Shown here: piece by piece, positions 48,618-61,600 of the stretch
How positions within the stretch are numbered: position 1 is the stretch's first letter
How the letters are laid out: each line of letters begins with the position of its first letter
NCBI GenBank assembly: GCA_019633425.1
Contig: WSUB01000049.1
Span: 1 to 64,000 of the forward strand
Direction: 5' to 3'
Length of the DNA stretch: 64,000 nt
Origin: Tulasnella sp. 424
Lineage: Eukaryota > Basidiomycota > Agaricomycetes > Cantharellales > Tulasnellaceae
Program-made: the position numbers and the translations under genes
The notes under the pieces: model-generated
What the model was told of the DNA's origin: nothing
Seen by the model: the letters and a program-made list of their open reading frames with translations, nothing else
The model's database searches: none

Positions 48618-51482
48618 TTAAAGTGTGACGCGCAACACAAAGTTTCCATCAGTCTTAGCGCTAACCTCCAGCGCCACAATCAAGAGAGATCCAGTCTCGC
48701 ATGCCTTGACCGTGACCTTCCCCTCTTCTCCATCAACTGTCACTCGCGGCGGAGATCCCTCCTTGAGCCCACCAATCCATATGGCAAGTTCTCCAGCAGA
48801 CTTCACTGCCACTTCCAAAGCCCCATCCTTCACTTCTCCTGGAGATGCCAAGCCCGCCAGAGTGTTGTACTTGTCGACGAGACCCAAAACTGCAACCTCG
48901 ACACCAGCGCTCGATAGGATCGGAGCTACAGTCACCAATTCAAACTCGAAGGCCCCGAGTTCCACAAGCAATTTCGGTGCCACTGCACCACCTGCCTCTA
49001 CGGCATGGACTATTCTGACCTCCTTCGTCTTTTGGGAGAACAGAACGACGCCAGACGTCTGTGTTGAGCCCTGTTCAGCAACATGTAAAACGTCAGCAAT
49101 GGCGACTTCATCTTCAACCTGTCAAATTACAAAACATTTAGTCTCGACAGCGACGACGTCACTCCCCGTACCGACCTTGCCATCTTCGCTCCTAATGTTC
49201 CAATAACCCAGCAGTCCACCACCATGAGCGGCCTTTGAGAAAACTCTCAGTGCCCTCCCACTTCCCCCTTGTAACAACGCGGGGTCGAAGACGTCATTCG
49301 AGGTAAATGGGCTGCTGGAAGCTTGCAAGGCGACGGTCCCCCCAGTCTTGGAGGCTCCTACGAGCTTATTAAGAATAGCAGGATCGGTCTTTCCGGGAAC
49401 GTCTGTTATGGTGACAGGACCAGCTCCGAGCGAGCGGAGTGCCGCGTGGAATGCCGCCTACGGTTGGTCAATCAGTTCCCGATTGCCCCCGATACTTTAT
49501 GGCATTCTCAGCCTACCTGAGGGTAAATGTCAGATTGCAAGGGCGTATGTGTTTCATTTGCCTCTCCCTGCGGCCGAATATAAGGATGGGATTGGAACTT
49601 CAAACCAGAGTCGAAAACTCAGAAGCGTGTTCTCGGAATGGGATGCCATGGAACATACCATGTCAAGATCAGGTACCAGATTCAACTGACTCGTGAACAT
49701 AGCGTTGACGACGTTGATGAATATATGATACCGGTGGGAGTCGGGTTCGTTTGGATAATAGTCGTCGCTATTTCTGAGAACGCTCCTTGGGCCACTTCCT
49801 TCGCCAACCTGTGCGCCCAAAATCATGCGTGGAGTCATCCCCATGCACCAAATTACCCTCCCGCTTTCGCTTGAGCCAAAGTGCTTCTCAGCGGCAGCTT
49901 TGATAGCACCTTTGTACGCTGTACGCAGGCTCGGGATGGGGACAGCTGGTCCCAAGGATTCGGCTGGTTCCAGTCCAAGCACCGTCCGTGCAGAGACTAG
50001 GTTGTCGAGTGAGGCCATATTGTCAACCTTGGTGAACGAAACACCTAAAAGCAAGATAGAGAGGTTCAGCACTGCGGTTGATGATTAGAAGCGGACCTCG
50101 TACCATAGGATGCAACGATCGAATAGTAGTCATCAAAGAAGCGGCCAACGTCATCAGGATGAGGAATGTAGTCTGTCAACCAATTATCGTCAGTTGTTCT
50201 GTTTCAGTCTTTAAACGTGGAAAGAGAGAGCTGAGCCATACATTCATAGCCTTCTGGCTCAAATGGTCCAGGGTAGCCGTCCTAATTGGGAAGATTGTGT
50301 CAAATCTTCGACCTCGTCTCCTCTAGTCGAAGGGTCACAAACCTTCACCACTTTGACCAACTTGTACTTGTCAATGAACTTGCTTGGCTCGACTCCGCAC
50401 CAATATCCTTGGATGGTATGCCACACACCAACTTGTTTCACCTGGCAAGAAACGAATGGACATAGGAGGGTCAGCCCCAAACGTTGGGCGTGGGCGGTGG
50501 GTAAGCGGACACCCTTACCCCAAAGTCTTCCTTCGCCCCCTTGACCAGCACTCCAAGGTCACTCAATCCATCCAAAAAGGAAGGCATACATCCGAACGAC
50601 TGAAGACGGAAGTTTTTCGTGTCTTGCCAAGCGTCGTCGATAAGGAAGGAGTACGGCCGAATTCCATTTTTGGCGAACGAATCCAACGCCGCGAGTGCGT
50701 TGGTTGATGTTGCTCCGATCGGCGGTTGAAGAGAGTTCCAAGTGCAGCTGGTTAGGGCAAGATGATTCGCTCTCGTCAGTCAAGACGGTCACCCGGTGAG
50801 CCATGCAAACGCGTACTATGTCAGAGTCTCCGAAAAGATGGTCTTCTCCTCAGCGTACGGCTTGACCTGAACTCCGCTTTCAGATGCCGGAGAGTCAATG
50901 GACCGAGCTGCTAGCACAACTTTGGCCACAACGTCGCGTAGCTCCGCTCCGAATGCGACCGCGACTTTCCCGAATGTAGCTCCGGCTTTCTCAGTCGCGG
51001 AATCTCGCTCAAAGCGTACCACGATGCTTTCATTAGACGATCCACGGAATCCACCCATGTAAGAGCTAGTGGTTGAAGGTAAGAGCACGGCAATTTGCCC
51101 ATTTTTGAGCTTTAGTAATATGACTTGGGTGTCGATGTTTGTCGGGAATGGCAGGTTGAACGATGGGAAGAGCCAATATACTCTGTTTTCAACACCATAA
51201 CCAGATTAGAAACAGTTCGGTGAAAAGCAATAGTATACATCCATCGCCCACGTGAAGGAGTATCACGCACTTTTGTCGTGTAATACGAATCACCACCTCG
51301 ACCTCCGGGCCCAACGCTCCTAAATCCCATTGTTCCACAGTTCCTACTTTCCCCTTGGACAACGGAAACGCAAGGTCATAACAGTCTTTAGGTGTTGAAA
51401 GTTCGTTGACTTTAAGACCGGCGACTGAGCCTAACGCAGGAAAGATCGACTCGATTGGTTGGGGGACTGCAGAGAGGAACAT
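48618..51482 (-). CDS. GH36 raffinose-synthase/alpha-galactosidase family protein
   Basis: The family cleaves or transfers alpha-galactosyl groups. The start is MFLSAVPQPIESIFPALG and the C-terminus ends NFVLRVTL. Exon joins that keep frame include ITRQK|VYWLFPSFNLPFP and SETLT|YCTWNSLQPPIGA. Family marks in order: CTWNSL, FLIDDAWQDT, VWHTIQGYWCG, FTKVDN (the Asp in the nucleophile position of KVD), and RNSDDYYPNEPDSH with the DD pair of the acid/base region, followed by VPDLDM. About ten exons. The protein resembles the large raffinose synthase/Sip1 subgroup rather than classical small fungal alpha-galactosidases. No signal peptide is evident, suggesting an intracellular enzyme. The exact substrate cannot be read from the sequence. 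Confidence 0.85.
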
Positions 51483-51542
51483 CCTTGACGGGGGTCCGAG
51501 ATGATGGTGAACGATTCAACGACGACAAATCGCCTGGTGAGC

Positions 51543-51552
51543 CGAGCCCTTT
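51543..51552 (-). promoter_or_regulatory. TATA-like box of the GH36 gene
   Basis: CATAAAAGGG on the minus strand about 60-70 bp upstream of the start at 51482. Confidence 0.35.
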
Positions 51553-52157
51553 TATGCCCATTCGTGTACCCCGGACCCAGTTGCCGTTCGTGGAAAGTGT
51601 TTAATTATGGGAGTTGGATTGGGTTTGAGACGGGCAGCGAACCGATTGGTTCCCGAAATCGACGTATTCTACCGAGACTTCAAAAAAACTTGGCGTCCAT
51701 GGTAGAGAGAAGAGACTAAAACCTTGTAGAAGCTATGGATCGTGGCGATAATTGATGGTCTGGGTGTGACAAATGTTGGTCCGCGGCGTCTCCATGACCC
51801 TGTTTATATAGTGTTGGAACTTGGGCTAAGCTGAAAGCTTAGGGGTAAGCGTGGAAAAGGTCACCGTTCCGCTCGGTCCGAATACCAAACTGGGATAGGT
51901 TCTCGTCACAGAGCCGACAGTTTTCACACAATGGAAGAGCTCGGCATAATTAAGATATTCCGGAACTACGGAGATACGTACAGGTAAGGAACATGTGAAG
52001 TGTAAACTATGGAGAAACGTCCGAGTACAACAAAATCGTCAGAAGGCGTTACTTCCAACATGACAGGAAAGGAAACGTGAAGGGTATCGTAAACTATTAA
52101 GATGAATCCAAAGATTACTCGTGTCAAATACGAGCGGTCCGTTGAAAACGAAGTGTT

Positions 52158-53604
52158 TTAGATGAGGAGGGCTGCACCAGACATGGCGGCAGCGACGACA
52201 ACAACGGCGGAAAGAACTGTGCTCTGGTCGACCAAGCGAATAGCGAGAGCAGCGTTGTGGGTGTTGGTTCCACCAATGGGTCCAGTCTCGGTTGGGGTAG
52301 CACCGACAGCGCCAGTTTGTTGTTGATTGTTCTGGCCGGCAGTGCTAGTGTAAGCTGAGTAGGCACTGGCGGCAGCAGAAGGGTTGCTCTGGTTGTTGAA
52401 GAGGACAGCGTCGATGATCTAAAAGGGGGAAATTTTCATTCAAAACATGTCGTCATGAGAATAAGATGAAATCACGGAGGACGTACGTGAACGACACCAT
52501 TCTTCACGATGACGTCAGCCTGGACAACACGAGCAGTAGCGCTGCCCGAGGTGACAAAGGTGCCGGAACTGTTGGTAGTGAAGCTGTAACCTTGACCAGC
52601 AGCGGAAGTTAATGAACCTTGACCAAGGGACGGAGAGTACACAGTGGTGCCGTTGATGACATGGTTAGCGACGACTGTAGCGATCTGAGTTTGGTTGGCC
52701 CCTTGGAGTGCAGAAGCGGCATTGGTGAGAGCTTGGTCATTGGGAGCAAAGACAGTGATGCCGCGAGCGGCCTCGAGTGCATCGGTGAAGTTGAGTTGGT
52801 CAAGAACGGTTGGGAGAGCGGTGAGCTTGTAAGTGGCGAACGCGGCGGAGAATGTCCCGGGTGTATCGATGACAGCGTCGACGACTTGGATAAGGAGCTG
52901 TGTGTGACTCGATTAGAACCAGACGGAATAGAAGAGGGTCATGACATAGAAGCCACTCACATTCTGGTAAGATGTGGTGTTGGTGATAGTGACCACGGTA
53001 TTCTGGTTAAGGACGCGGGTAGCGCCTCCGTCAATGTTGAACGCTATAGCCTGGGTCTTGTTCCCTTCGAGAGTAACCAAACTGGGATCATTGAGATAGG
53101 TTCGGGCTACGGTGTGCTGGGGGGCTGCAAGGGGATAAAAATAAAGGATGATGACGTCAGATATCAATGATGCAAGATTGCGATTGTTTGGTGCTTGTAC
53201 GCACAAGTAGCGAATGACGAGCCAGGGAAACTTCCTGAGAGCAGGTGGTAAGCGAGCCTATCACCAAGAAGTGTCGAGTTGGTCGTGGCATTGGCGGCGA
53301 GGCCGTTGAAGGCGGTGTTGGTGGGTGCCAACAAAGTCTTCCCGGTGGCGTTGACATTGTTGAGAAGGTTGATCGTTCCAGGCGATTCGATAGAACTGTT
53401 GATGGCTTGAGCAAGAGACCTGTTTTTTATGGAGGAGAAAACGTATTAGCCTTCTGGGCCTGGCTGGGGATGGCGGAGTGGCTGGACGCACGTGAAGCCA
53501 TTATTCTGCAAATACTGCAGGAGCCCCGTCGCGAACGTGGTGTTGTAAGTCTGAGCAGCGGCGGTGGCTGCGAGAGCGGAGAGGAGGAAAGTCTTGGAAA
53601 GCAT
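52158..53604 (-). CDS. FAS1 (fasciclin)-domain surface protein, probably GPI-anchored
   Basis: FAS1 proteins are cell-surface adhesion or wall proteins. The start is MLSKTFLLSALAATAAAQTY, a signal peptide. Two FAS1 domains follow. The first has FTSLAQAINS, TLLAPTNTAF and YHLLSGSF; the second has LLIQVVDAVIDTPGTFSAAF, ITVFAPNDQAL and IATVVANHVINGTTVYSPS. The domain-ending motif VIVKNGVVHIIDAVL is split by an intron. Four introns are seen, near 53490-53420, 53200-53130, 52960-52900 and 52485-52420. Many N-glycosylation sequons. The C-terminus after a Thr/Gly-rich stalk is hydrophobic (VLSAVVVVAAAMSGAALLI), as expected for GPI attachment. Stop TAA at 52158-52160. Confidence 0.88.
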
Positions 53605-53700
53605 GGCGGGCACTGGGGAGTGGCGTCGAGGGAGGGATTGCAGGGAGTTGGAGGAGAGTTCGGTGGGTGAAGAGCTAAATGAACGTATTTGCGCAAGGCT

Positions 53701-53708
53701 CTTTTATA
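53701..53708 (-). promoter_or_regulatory. TATA box of the FAS1 gene
   Basis: TATAAAAG on the minus strand, about 97 bp upstream of the start codon; matches the consensus well. Confidence 0.6.
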
Positions 53709-53919
53709 TGCGTATCTGTGTTAGTATCCGGATATAGTAGTGCCAGATCATAATGATCTCAGGCTCAGCACGACGTCAGTCTTGTCGTCGACGTCATCAC
53801 GACATGAAAAGGATGTCACACAATCGTGGGTGGGTCTTGTGCCTTTCGGGTACGAATGAGAAAACGCCAACCACTAGACTGTGGAGAGGAACGTTCCGAA
53901 GATGTTGCAATATTCCGCA

Positions 53920-54925
53920 TGTCATATGCTGCACGCATTGCGCGACGCTCTCAGCTCGATCTTGTCGGGAAAGCCCTCAAGCAATACGTCATTGAACTTT
54001 TGCGAGAAATCGCTGAGGTAGTATTGGTCGCCGGCATATGGAATGAATTCTCGTGGTCGGCGTGATGCTTGAGACATACCAAAGTCGATCTGCACGCCGT
54101 TGACATCGTCGATGACCGCCGGGTCAAAGGTTTTCGGCAATCGGCGCAAACTTTCGGCATCGCTCGAAAACTGATCACGTGATCTCAAGGTTTCCACAAC
54201 ATTCCGTCGACGTCACAACCCCAACCCACAACCCAGTGGAGCAAGAAGACTTCATGAGCACTACCTGGGTTGAGTCCGCAGCCGTCGTGTCTGAGCCAAG
54301 GTCGTCAGGCGGCATCTGGGGAGCCAGCCGGAGAGTCGAACGCGCCGAGCATCCGTGGAAGGGGCAAAATCTTTGACCCGCGGAAGTCCGATCTTGGCCA
54401 GAAATGTCCAGGATTGTGAGCGGTACAAGGTATAATTATTGCCTTTGATACAAAATTTTGAGGCGAGTTGAACCACGAGGTCATGGTGCCGTCGGTGTAA
54501 TAGACGTCGAGGGTGGTACCTGAACTACGGTACGTCCGAGCCTATGGTTGAAGCTCCTCCATGTTCCTGACGAGTGGAGTCCATGGAATGTGTTCATTGC
54601 TGCTAATTTTAATCCAGACCAAGTGTCTGATACGTCGACGACATCGAGGTTCCTTGTGCGTTCAGCTGTCCAAGTCGGGAAGCGTCCACGAACCCACGAA
54701 CACGTGAGTTGCATATGCGCAAATGGCAGCTCAGGTCTTTGAAATATCGAGTGGAAGCTCTGTGGTCGATGTGATGTCGAGTACAGGGCGAAGATCCGAA
54801 TGACGAAGGGCGGTGGAGAAAGTTATTGCGTGAGTTCCCGAGCCAGCCACAATCAAATCATTTGCTGAATCGTTTCGAAATCGACAGGGTCTTGCGCAAA
54901 GATCTTCCGATTCTTCTCCCTGCAA
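53920..54925 (-). other. Unidentified minus-strand reading frames, probably a decayed or multi-exon gene
   Basis: Protein-like stretches in changing frames: NDLIVAGSGTHAITFSTALR (about 54870-54810), RFPTWTAERTRNLDVVDVSD (about 54690-54630), YRSSGTTLDVYYTDGTMTSW (about 54535-54475), and DVNGVQIDFGMSQASRRP (about 54105-54050). A good acceptor TTTTGCAG lies near 54905. I could not fix a spliced model or recognise a family, and some frames contain stops without clear introns. Confidence 0.3.
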
Positions 54926-54949
54926 AAGGTGGGTGGCAGAGAAAAGCGA

Positions 54950-55813
54950 TAGGGGAGTTCGCGTGCTGAGCCAAACACTCTGACTTCATGCATTATATAT
55001 CCCTAGCCCCTTCCCTCGGCCACGTTTCATTCGTCCCTCTTTAGCGGGGTTAGATCATCGCCTACGACATCGTTTTCGAGACTCTAGTGCACGGCCTACT
55101 CAGCTTTGCCCGTTCCACTACATTCTTTATAACATCCACTCGTATTGGACCGGTACGTTCCTCCCTCAGATACATGAAAAGAACCTTTCTAACCATCAGC
55201 GTCTGAACATATAACGAAGCAATTCACAGTATCAGTATAGCCTGCGGTCTCTCCTCAGAAAGCGCATATATGTATATTATCTTTCTGACATGACGCATCA
55301 GCAGCTGTCCAGATCCTCCCACACCCCGCGCTCCCCACTCCAACAGCTCTAGTCATTCTTGTCCAACCATCTAGTTTATCTTCGACCGCCATAACCTCTG
55401 CGTAATGCGCGTTTTGTCTTTAGCCGTGGGTCAAGAGTGGGAGAGCTCCTAACCGTCACCGAGCTCGCATAAGCCTCCCTTCTGTTCAAACTTGCGAGAT
55501 GGGGTAGAGTAAGTTATATTCGCTTCCCGACCGATTAGAGGGCCCTTCCTCCCTGTGAGGTCATACACGTAGGGCATAGGCAGGGCAGGACGTCAGGGAA
55601 ATACTTCAACTGCCACCACCCGAGTAGATAGCCGCTCGAAAAGACATCATGAGACGCCTTTGCCCCCATGACTTTCTTGCCGCATGGTTCAGCACCTGTA
55701 CCAACCCCTTAGCCTGGCGTGGATAGCCACTGGATAGCCCTCTCGTGGGCGAAATGCGCCGCATCGTACAAACATGCACAAAGTGTTTCGAGTTATCCAC
55801 TTCACCAATCATC
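54950..55813. other. Intergenic, no gene seen
   Basis: Divergent promoter space between the minus-strand frames and DPH5. Only short frames; the in-frame ATG at 55745 upstream of DPH5 is not preferred because the family begins with the M(F/L)YLIGLGL motif. Confidence 0.45.
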
Positions 55814-56950
55814 ATGTTTTATCTCATCGGCTTGGGCCTTTTTGACGAAAAAGATGTCACTGTTCGTGGTATGGAGGTAAGTCTATCTAACAAACCCTTT
55901 CGAAATAAACAATTCAGCCGACTCCGTACTGCTTTAGATAATAAAAAACTGCTCGCGAGTTTACCTCGAGTCATACACAAGCATTTTGATGGTCGGGAAA
56001 GAACGACTGGTAAGCATACATCATTAGATTCATTGATTGAATTGCTGAGACGGCAGTGGTGAAGAAAGGAAGCATTTTATGGTCGTCAAATTATTCTCGC
56101 TGATCGAGACATGGTCGAAACGGAGAGCGATGCGATTCTAGAAAACGCCGCTCAGCAGGACGTTGCTCTCCTGGTTGTTGGAGATCCGTTAGGGTACGTA
56201 GTCCCCAGTTTCGCTACGCTTTTGTTCCCGAACGCCAACTATACTCACCTCCAGTGCAACCACACACACTGACATCATCCTTCGGGCTCGGGAGATGAAC
56301 ATCCCCACTCAAGTCGTACACAACGCCAGCATCATGAACGCCGTTGGTGCCACAGGCCTACAGCTGTACAACTTTGGTCAGGCCGTCAGTATACCTTTCT
56401 GGACCGAGAACTGGAAGCCGGATAGCTGGCTCGTCCGAATCGAGGAGAATTACAAACTCGGATTGCACACCCTTGTTTTGCTGGACATTAAAGTCAAGGA
56501 ACAAAGCGAGGAGAACCTCTTGAGGTAAGAAATGAGAAGATACTAATATCCTTTGAGAGTCTTGTCGTTGACTCGTCGCTTTTATTCAGGGGGCGCAAGA
56601 TATATGAACCTCCACGGTACATGTCGCCCACGGTTGCTTTATCTCAAATCATTTCTGCAATCGAGACCGCCAGCTCAACCAACTCTGACTCATCGACAAG
56701 CACTCTATCTCCGGAAGGGACTCTCGCTATCACTTTGTCCCGTGTGGGCTCTCCAACACAGAAGCTCGTAGCGGGAACGCTAGCTGAACTTGTCTCCCAG
56801 CCTCAAGAGACATTTGGAGATCCTCTTCACGCGATGGTTGTGGTGGGCAAACGACTTCACCCGTTGGAGGTCGATTATGCAGGCATTTGGGCCGTCAACC
56901 GCGAGAATTGGGCGAGGGTAGCGAAAGACGTGTATGAAGTCAAAGATTGA
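55814..56950 (+). CDS. DPH5: Diphthine methyl ester synthase
   Basis: DPH5 uses S-adenosylmethionine to methylate the diphthamide precursor on translation elongation factor 2, in the cytosol. The start [15 protein letters not shown] is the family N-terminus. Exon 1 (55814-55876) ends GME. Exon 2 uses the acceptor CTTTAG (about 55940) to give [20 protein letters not shown]. Exon 3 starts [15 protein letters not shown] and ends VVGDPLG. Exon 4 has [55 protein letters not shown] and [15 protein letters not shown]. Exon 5 begins [13 protein letters not shown]. These cover the SAM-binding and core motifs of the family and the length is normal. Stop TGA at 56948-56950. Confidence 0.93.
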
Positions 56951-57039
56951 TCGATTCGTGTTGTATTTGGTCATTTGAATATTGTGATTAATCGATCCAA
57001 CTTGCTTTCCAGAATAGGCTGCTCACGATCGATCGTTTA

Positions 57040-57956
57040 TCTCCGTGGAATCCTTCATCGAGCGTATCAAAGCAGCGTGCGACCAGGCGTATCTTCCAAT
57101 CTGCCAGGGATTTTATGAACGGGCTTCAGCCGGGCTATACGGCTCCTCTGTCGTCGATATGACTACCACACACCCATCGAGGAGACTATTCAAGCTCTTC
57201 ACGATGTTGCCCAGACTGGCTTTGTTCGGAATATCGGGACTTTCCGTGCTCCGCGCAGCAATGAGTAGACATCTGCGCTAAAATGTGCGCGCAACGTCCC
57301 ACATGCATATGGCTGACGAATTTCTTGTTCTACTCTACTAACCAAATGCATAAGTACGCCACAAAGCACAACCTTGCTTCGTTCATTATTACGAAAAACC
57401 GTCACACAGCGCAGTTCCAGCTAGGGAGACCTCGCATGGACTTTACTAGGGAGTTGGGATGACCCCTTGGTCTCCTGCTTCCTAACCCGTCCTAGAGCCG
57501 AGTTCCGAGTTCGAACTACGAGCTGAAATTGTATCGGTAGGTCTCGTTTCTTTTCCCCCGCGGTTGCATGGTTAGTTCAGGGTTCACCCTACTGCCAAGC
57601 CGGTTCCGACCAGGGTTCGAGACAGGCGACAGGTGATGTATACTTTCGCATTGAGGCTTGACCGTCGCCATTTCTGGCCTTGATTGTCGTGAAACGTCCA
57701 CGTCGAGTTACCATGGTTCAGGTTGCGCAGCTTAGCAAGCCATACATCAGCATGTCGTCTAGATGTGTCATCTCTACCGAGAACATTGAGGGTATTTGTG
57801 GTGCGTTGCCGAAACTGACTACGGTGGCTGGCTTATGTATGCTGACCGATTGTTCCGGCCTTCTCGTCAGCGACAGTGCATCCCCAGCTGACCGAGGAAG
57901 AGATCAAGTCTATTGATGAAACATATCACCCCCAAGCTATCTTTGGACGCTATTGA
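57040..57956 (+). pseudogene. Aldo-keto reductase pseudogene
   Basis: Pieces of an AKR occur in order on the plus strand but in different frames with stops. FIERIKAA is near 57052. RYDYHTPIEETIQALHDVAQ followed by TGFVRNIGTF is near 57155-57250, in a frame ending at TAG. QMHKYATKHNLASFIITKN is near 57345-57400. A segment like RRVTMVQVAQ...LSKPYIS...ENIEGICGA is near 57695-57810. The C-terminus LTEEEIKSIDETYHPQAIFG ends with a stop at 57954-57956. Active-site parts from the N-terminal half are missing. It lies 90 bp downstream of DPH5 in the same orientation. Confidence 0.75.
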
Positions 57957-57959
57957 ATG

Positions 57960-58622
57960 TCCCATTGGGCGGAGGATCGCATTGTTGCATCCAAGCCCGG
58001 ATCAAAGAAACAGAAATAGTGAATCGTAGTGCCAGTGTCGTTGTCGGGGATCGGTCAGTATTGCTCGGCATCGGAAAGACTGGACGCCGAGTGGGCGATT
58101 CGGGTATCGAGCTCGAGCGCCAACATCATCCTTGCACGGCAGACACAGCCAGAAAAACACCGTTTGACAATGTTTGTTTTGTCCAAACCTTGCCACCTTC
58201 TGCCGCATTTTGGTGCTAGCGAGCATTTTTCTTATTTGGAACATCATGAGCGGGGCTTGGAGGGCACTTATATGTGAAAACGGCACGAGATGGGCGCCAC
58301 TCGGTCTGCCCGTTGCCGCGCCCTGAATCGGTGTGGTTGCTCCGAGCCAATCAGGGCGCGAAGCGCGGGGACTTGCGACGGGGAACAGGGTAAACGATAC
58401 TGCCGGTATCTACCCGACCCAAACGGTAGAGACATCGCAATTTCTTTTGCACGCTTCGGTTCTATGATAGCGTGCCTTGCCAGGGGTTAGAACGACAAAA
58501 GCTGTGTCAGCGCAGACCACTATATCGGCGACGACCGCAGTCCCCGACAAGACAGAACATCAAGAGGTTTTTGCTCAAACGACACACACGCACTTACACA
58601 TCCAAAACCCTCCCTTCTTCCA
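57960..58622. other. Intergenic, OPT transporter upstream region
   Basis: No gene recognised; short frames only. GC-rich part around 58290-58400. Confidence 0.4.
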
Positions 58623-61600
58623 ATGCATCCCCACTCGGCGGGTGGCGTGCAGCCAAAGTCAAGACTGACGGCATCCGAAGCCCGACCTTTTACAAGTCCA
58701 GCAATCTCGGGCCAACCACACACATCCACTAATCACCCAACTGAGAAACCACCACCCTCCCTCCAAGGACAAGATCTGGACGACGATGACGATCCTTTCG
58801 CATACCTTCCTCCCACGCTCACTACTGCGACCACAAGTGCATCATCGTCCCTTCCAGTAACACCAGCCACTCCCTATCAAGGTCGTTTCTCCACCGGGCG
58901 CTCATATCAACCTGACTTACCAGACCATAGAGAAGTGGACGAACCTCGGAGTGCAGGTCTATCCTCCAATTTTCAGTTCGCCTTTCGTCCACCGTCAGAA
59001 CCGGTCTCGGAACCGTTCTCGCCGTTCAGATGGCCAGAGCTGACGACTGCGGGATCCACTGCCCCAGGCTCAAGCAGCACGGCTCTCGCCGCGCAATGGA
59101 TACCTTTGTCAACAACCTCATCAAGCACTTATGATTATTCGAAAACAGTTGGCCTTTCCACCCCGTCCACTCCAGGGTCATTGTCCGAGAAAACGAAAGC
59201 GCCGACTCTATCAGCGAGCGGGTCGGAAAAGTAAGCCGCCCACACCCCCTAAACCCGTAACCTCCGATTTTAATATCAACTGTCGCTTTTAGAACGGTGG
59301 CGTTGTTCGATGAACCTCCAGGGCTTCGTATTCACGAGACAGTTCGGTCAGCTGAGGAGTCGGATGACCAGGAAGAGGACTCGCCATACCCAGAAGTTCG
59401 AGCCTCGGTATCAAATGTAGACGATCCCGAGATGCCATGCCTAACGTTTCGCATGTGGTTCGTCGGGATTACAGTCTGCTTGATGCTGAGTTCCGCAAAC
59501 ATGTTCTTCTACCTTCGCAATCCTGCACCCTATTGGAGTGGACCTGTTGGCGCGTGAGTAGTCTGGTCTTCTTATCGCGTGTATACGAATTATCTCTGAA
59601 CCTTTGTTGCGGTTCATAGCATCTTGGCTTGGTTCGGCGGGAAACTGCTGGAGAAAATTCTCCCAATTCGCACTTGGACGGTTGCTGGATATGAGTTTAG
59701 TTTGAACCCTGGCCCGTTCAACATCAAGGAACATACCCTCATGTACATGCTCGGTGGATTGATCTTGGAGGCAAACATGGCTCCTTACGCAATGGGTGCC
59801 ACAGTTGTATGGGAGAAGAGGTACCATCAAGGATTGAATACCGGGTAAACGGCTTGTTTTCTCTCCGTTTTCATCTCTCTAACACGTTTTGCCCCCAATA
59901 GATTCTGCTTTCTCTTTGTCCTTTCGTCGCAGATACTAGGCTTTGGACTGGTTGGGCTCTGCCATCGCCTACTCGTCTGGCCTGCTTCAGCCATCTGGCC
60001 CACTGATTTGTCGACATGCGCCACTCTGAACGCCCTGCATGCTGGAGAGGATATGTACTCAAACCGCAAGGGGCCCAAGCAAGCTACATTCTTTGGAACT
60101 GTGGCCGTTGCTGCGGGTGTCTGGGCGTTCTTCCCAGGTTGGTCGAACTTCGAGAAGGGTGTGACGGTGCTGACGTCTTTGACAATCTCAGGATACATCT
60201 TTACCGCCCTTTCTTTCTTCTCAGTCTTTTGCTGGATTTTTCCGAGTAAGTTCATATCTGTGCCAGGATGCCACAGGCCCGCTTAGCCAGCATGCTGCGA
60301 CCCCGTTTTAGAGAATATTGTTGTCAACCAGCTCTTTGGTGTTGTCAGCGGCCTAGGAATGAACGTCATCACCTTCGACTGGACCCAAATTACCATGGCT
60401 CCATCTCCTCTGACTACCCCGTTCTGGGCTCAGGTCCACGCATTTGGTACTTTCGTCGTCATCTATTGGCTCGTTGGTCCTATTCTTTATTACACCAACG
60501 TACGTTCACTTGATCGCATGGCTGAAAACATGTGGCTTATAACATACTATTCGCTGAGAAGGTTTGGAAGAGTGCTCATCTTCCCTTATTCGGTGGCATG
60601 GCATACGACCGATTTGCAAAACCGTACGACGTCAATCGTGTCCTCAACCTCAACACGCTGACGTTCAATTCGACTGCATACGAGGAGTATTCTCCAGTAT
60701 ACCTACCCATCTCTTTCGTCATGACGTATATGCTGGCGTTCGCCATTCCAACGGCCAGTTTGGTCCATGTGATATTGGTTTATTGGCCAAGGATTCGGGA
60801 TCTCATCCAGAGGAAACCCCTGAAGGAAGAGCCGGATGACATCCACGCCAAGTTGATGAGAAGATACCCTGCCATTCCGTGGTGGTGGTATGTAGCCGTG
60901 TTCGTCGTGTCATTCGTTCTTTCCATTGGGTCGATGAAGGTGAGGAACCGTCGGTCTTCCATCACCAACGATCATTTTTTAAAAAGCGGGTTTGCCTCCT
61001 AGGTCCAGCCTGAGCTTGAACTTCCAGTATTAGCTATCCTCTTGGCAATACTGGTAGCAGCTATATGGATCATACCGGTGTGTTACATATCGGCAATAAG
61101 TGGACAAACCCCCGCGATAAATCTCATTGCCCAAATCATACCGGGAGCACTATGGCAAGAAAGGCCTTTCGTGAACATGGTAGGACTCACACTTTTGGCT
61201 TGTCTCGGGGTCGATAGAATTGACCTATGCCTTAAAGGTGTTCAAGGTTTATGCCGTGCAAGGACTCGCTGTCGGCAATGTCTTTGTGAGAGCCGCTAAG
61301 TTGGGACATTATATGAAAATACCACCAAAATACGCCTTTATGGGTAGGTCTCTCATTACGGCGATAATTGGAAGTTTTGTGGCGCTGACTGCCTCTGGTT
61401 CCGTTGCGATCTGTAGTTCAGGCCGTCGGAATAATCGTGACCACAATGGTTCAACTCTGCATTAAAGCACTAATCTTCGCTGGCGTGCAAGATATTTGCC
61501 AACCAAACCAACCTGCGAGACTGAATTGTGCGCAAAATCAGGTGTTTTACTCGGCGTCGATTATTTGGTCCGTCCCAATCAGCGCTTCGTGTGTCTGAGG

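Noticed and set aside
57550..57640. GGGTTCGAG segment that looks like a tRNA B box
   Set aside because: No A box in register and no cloverleaf; it lies inside the AKR pseudogene.
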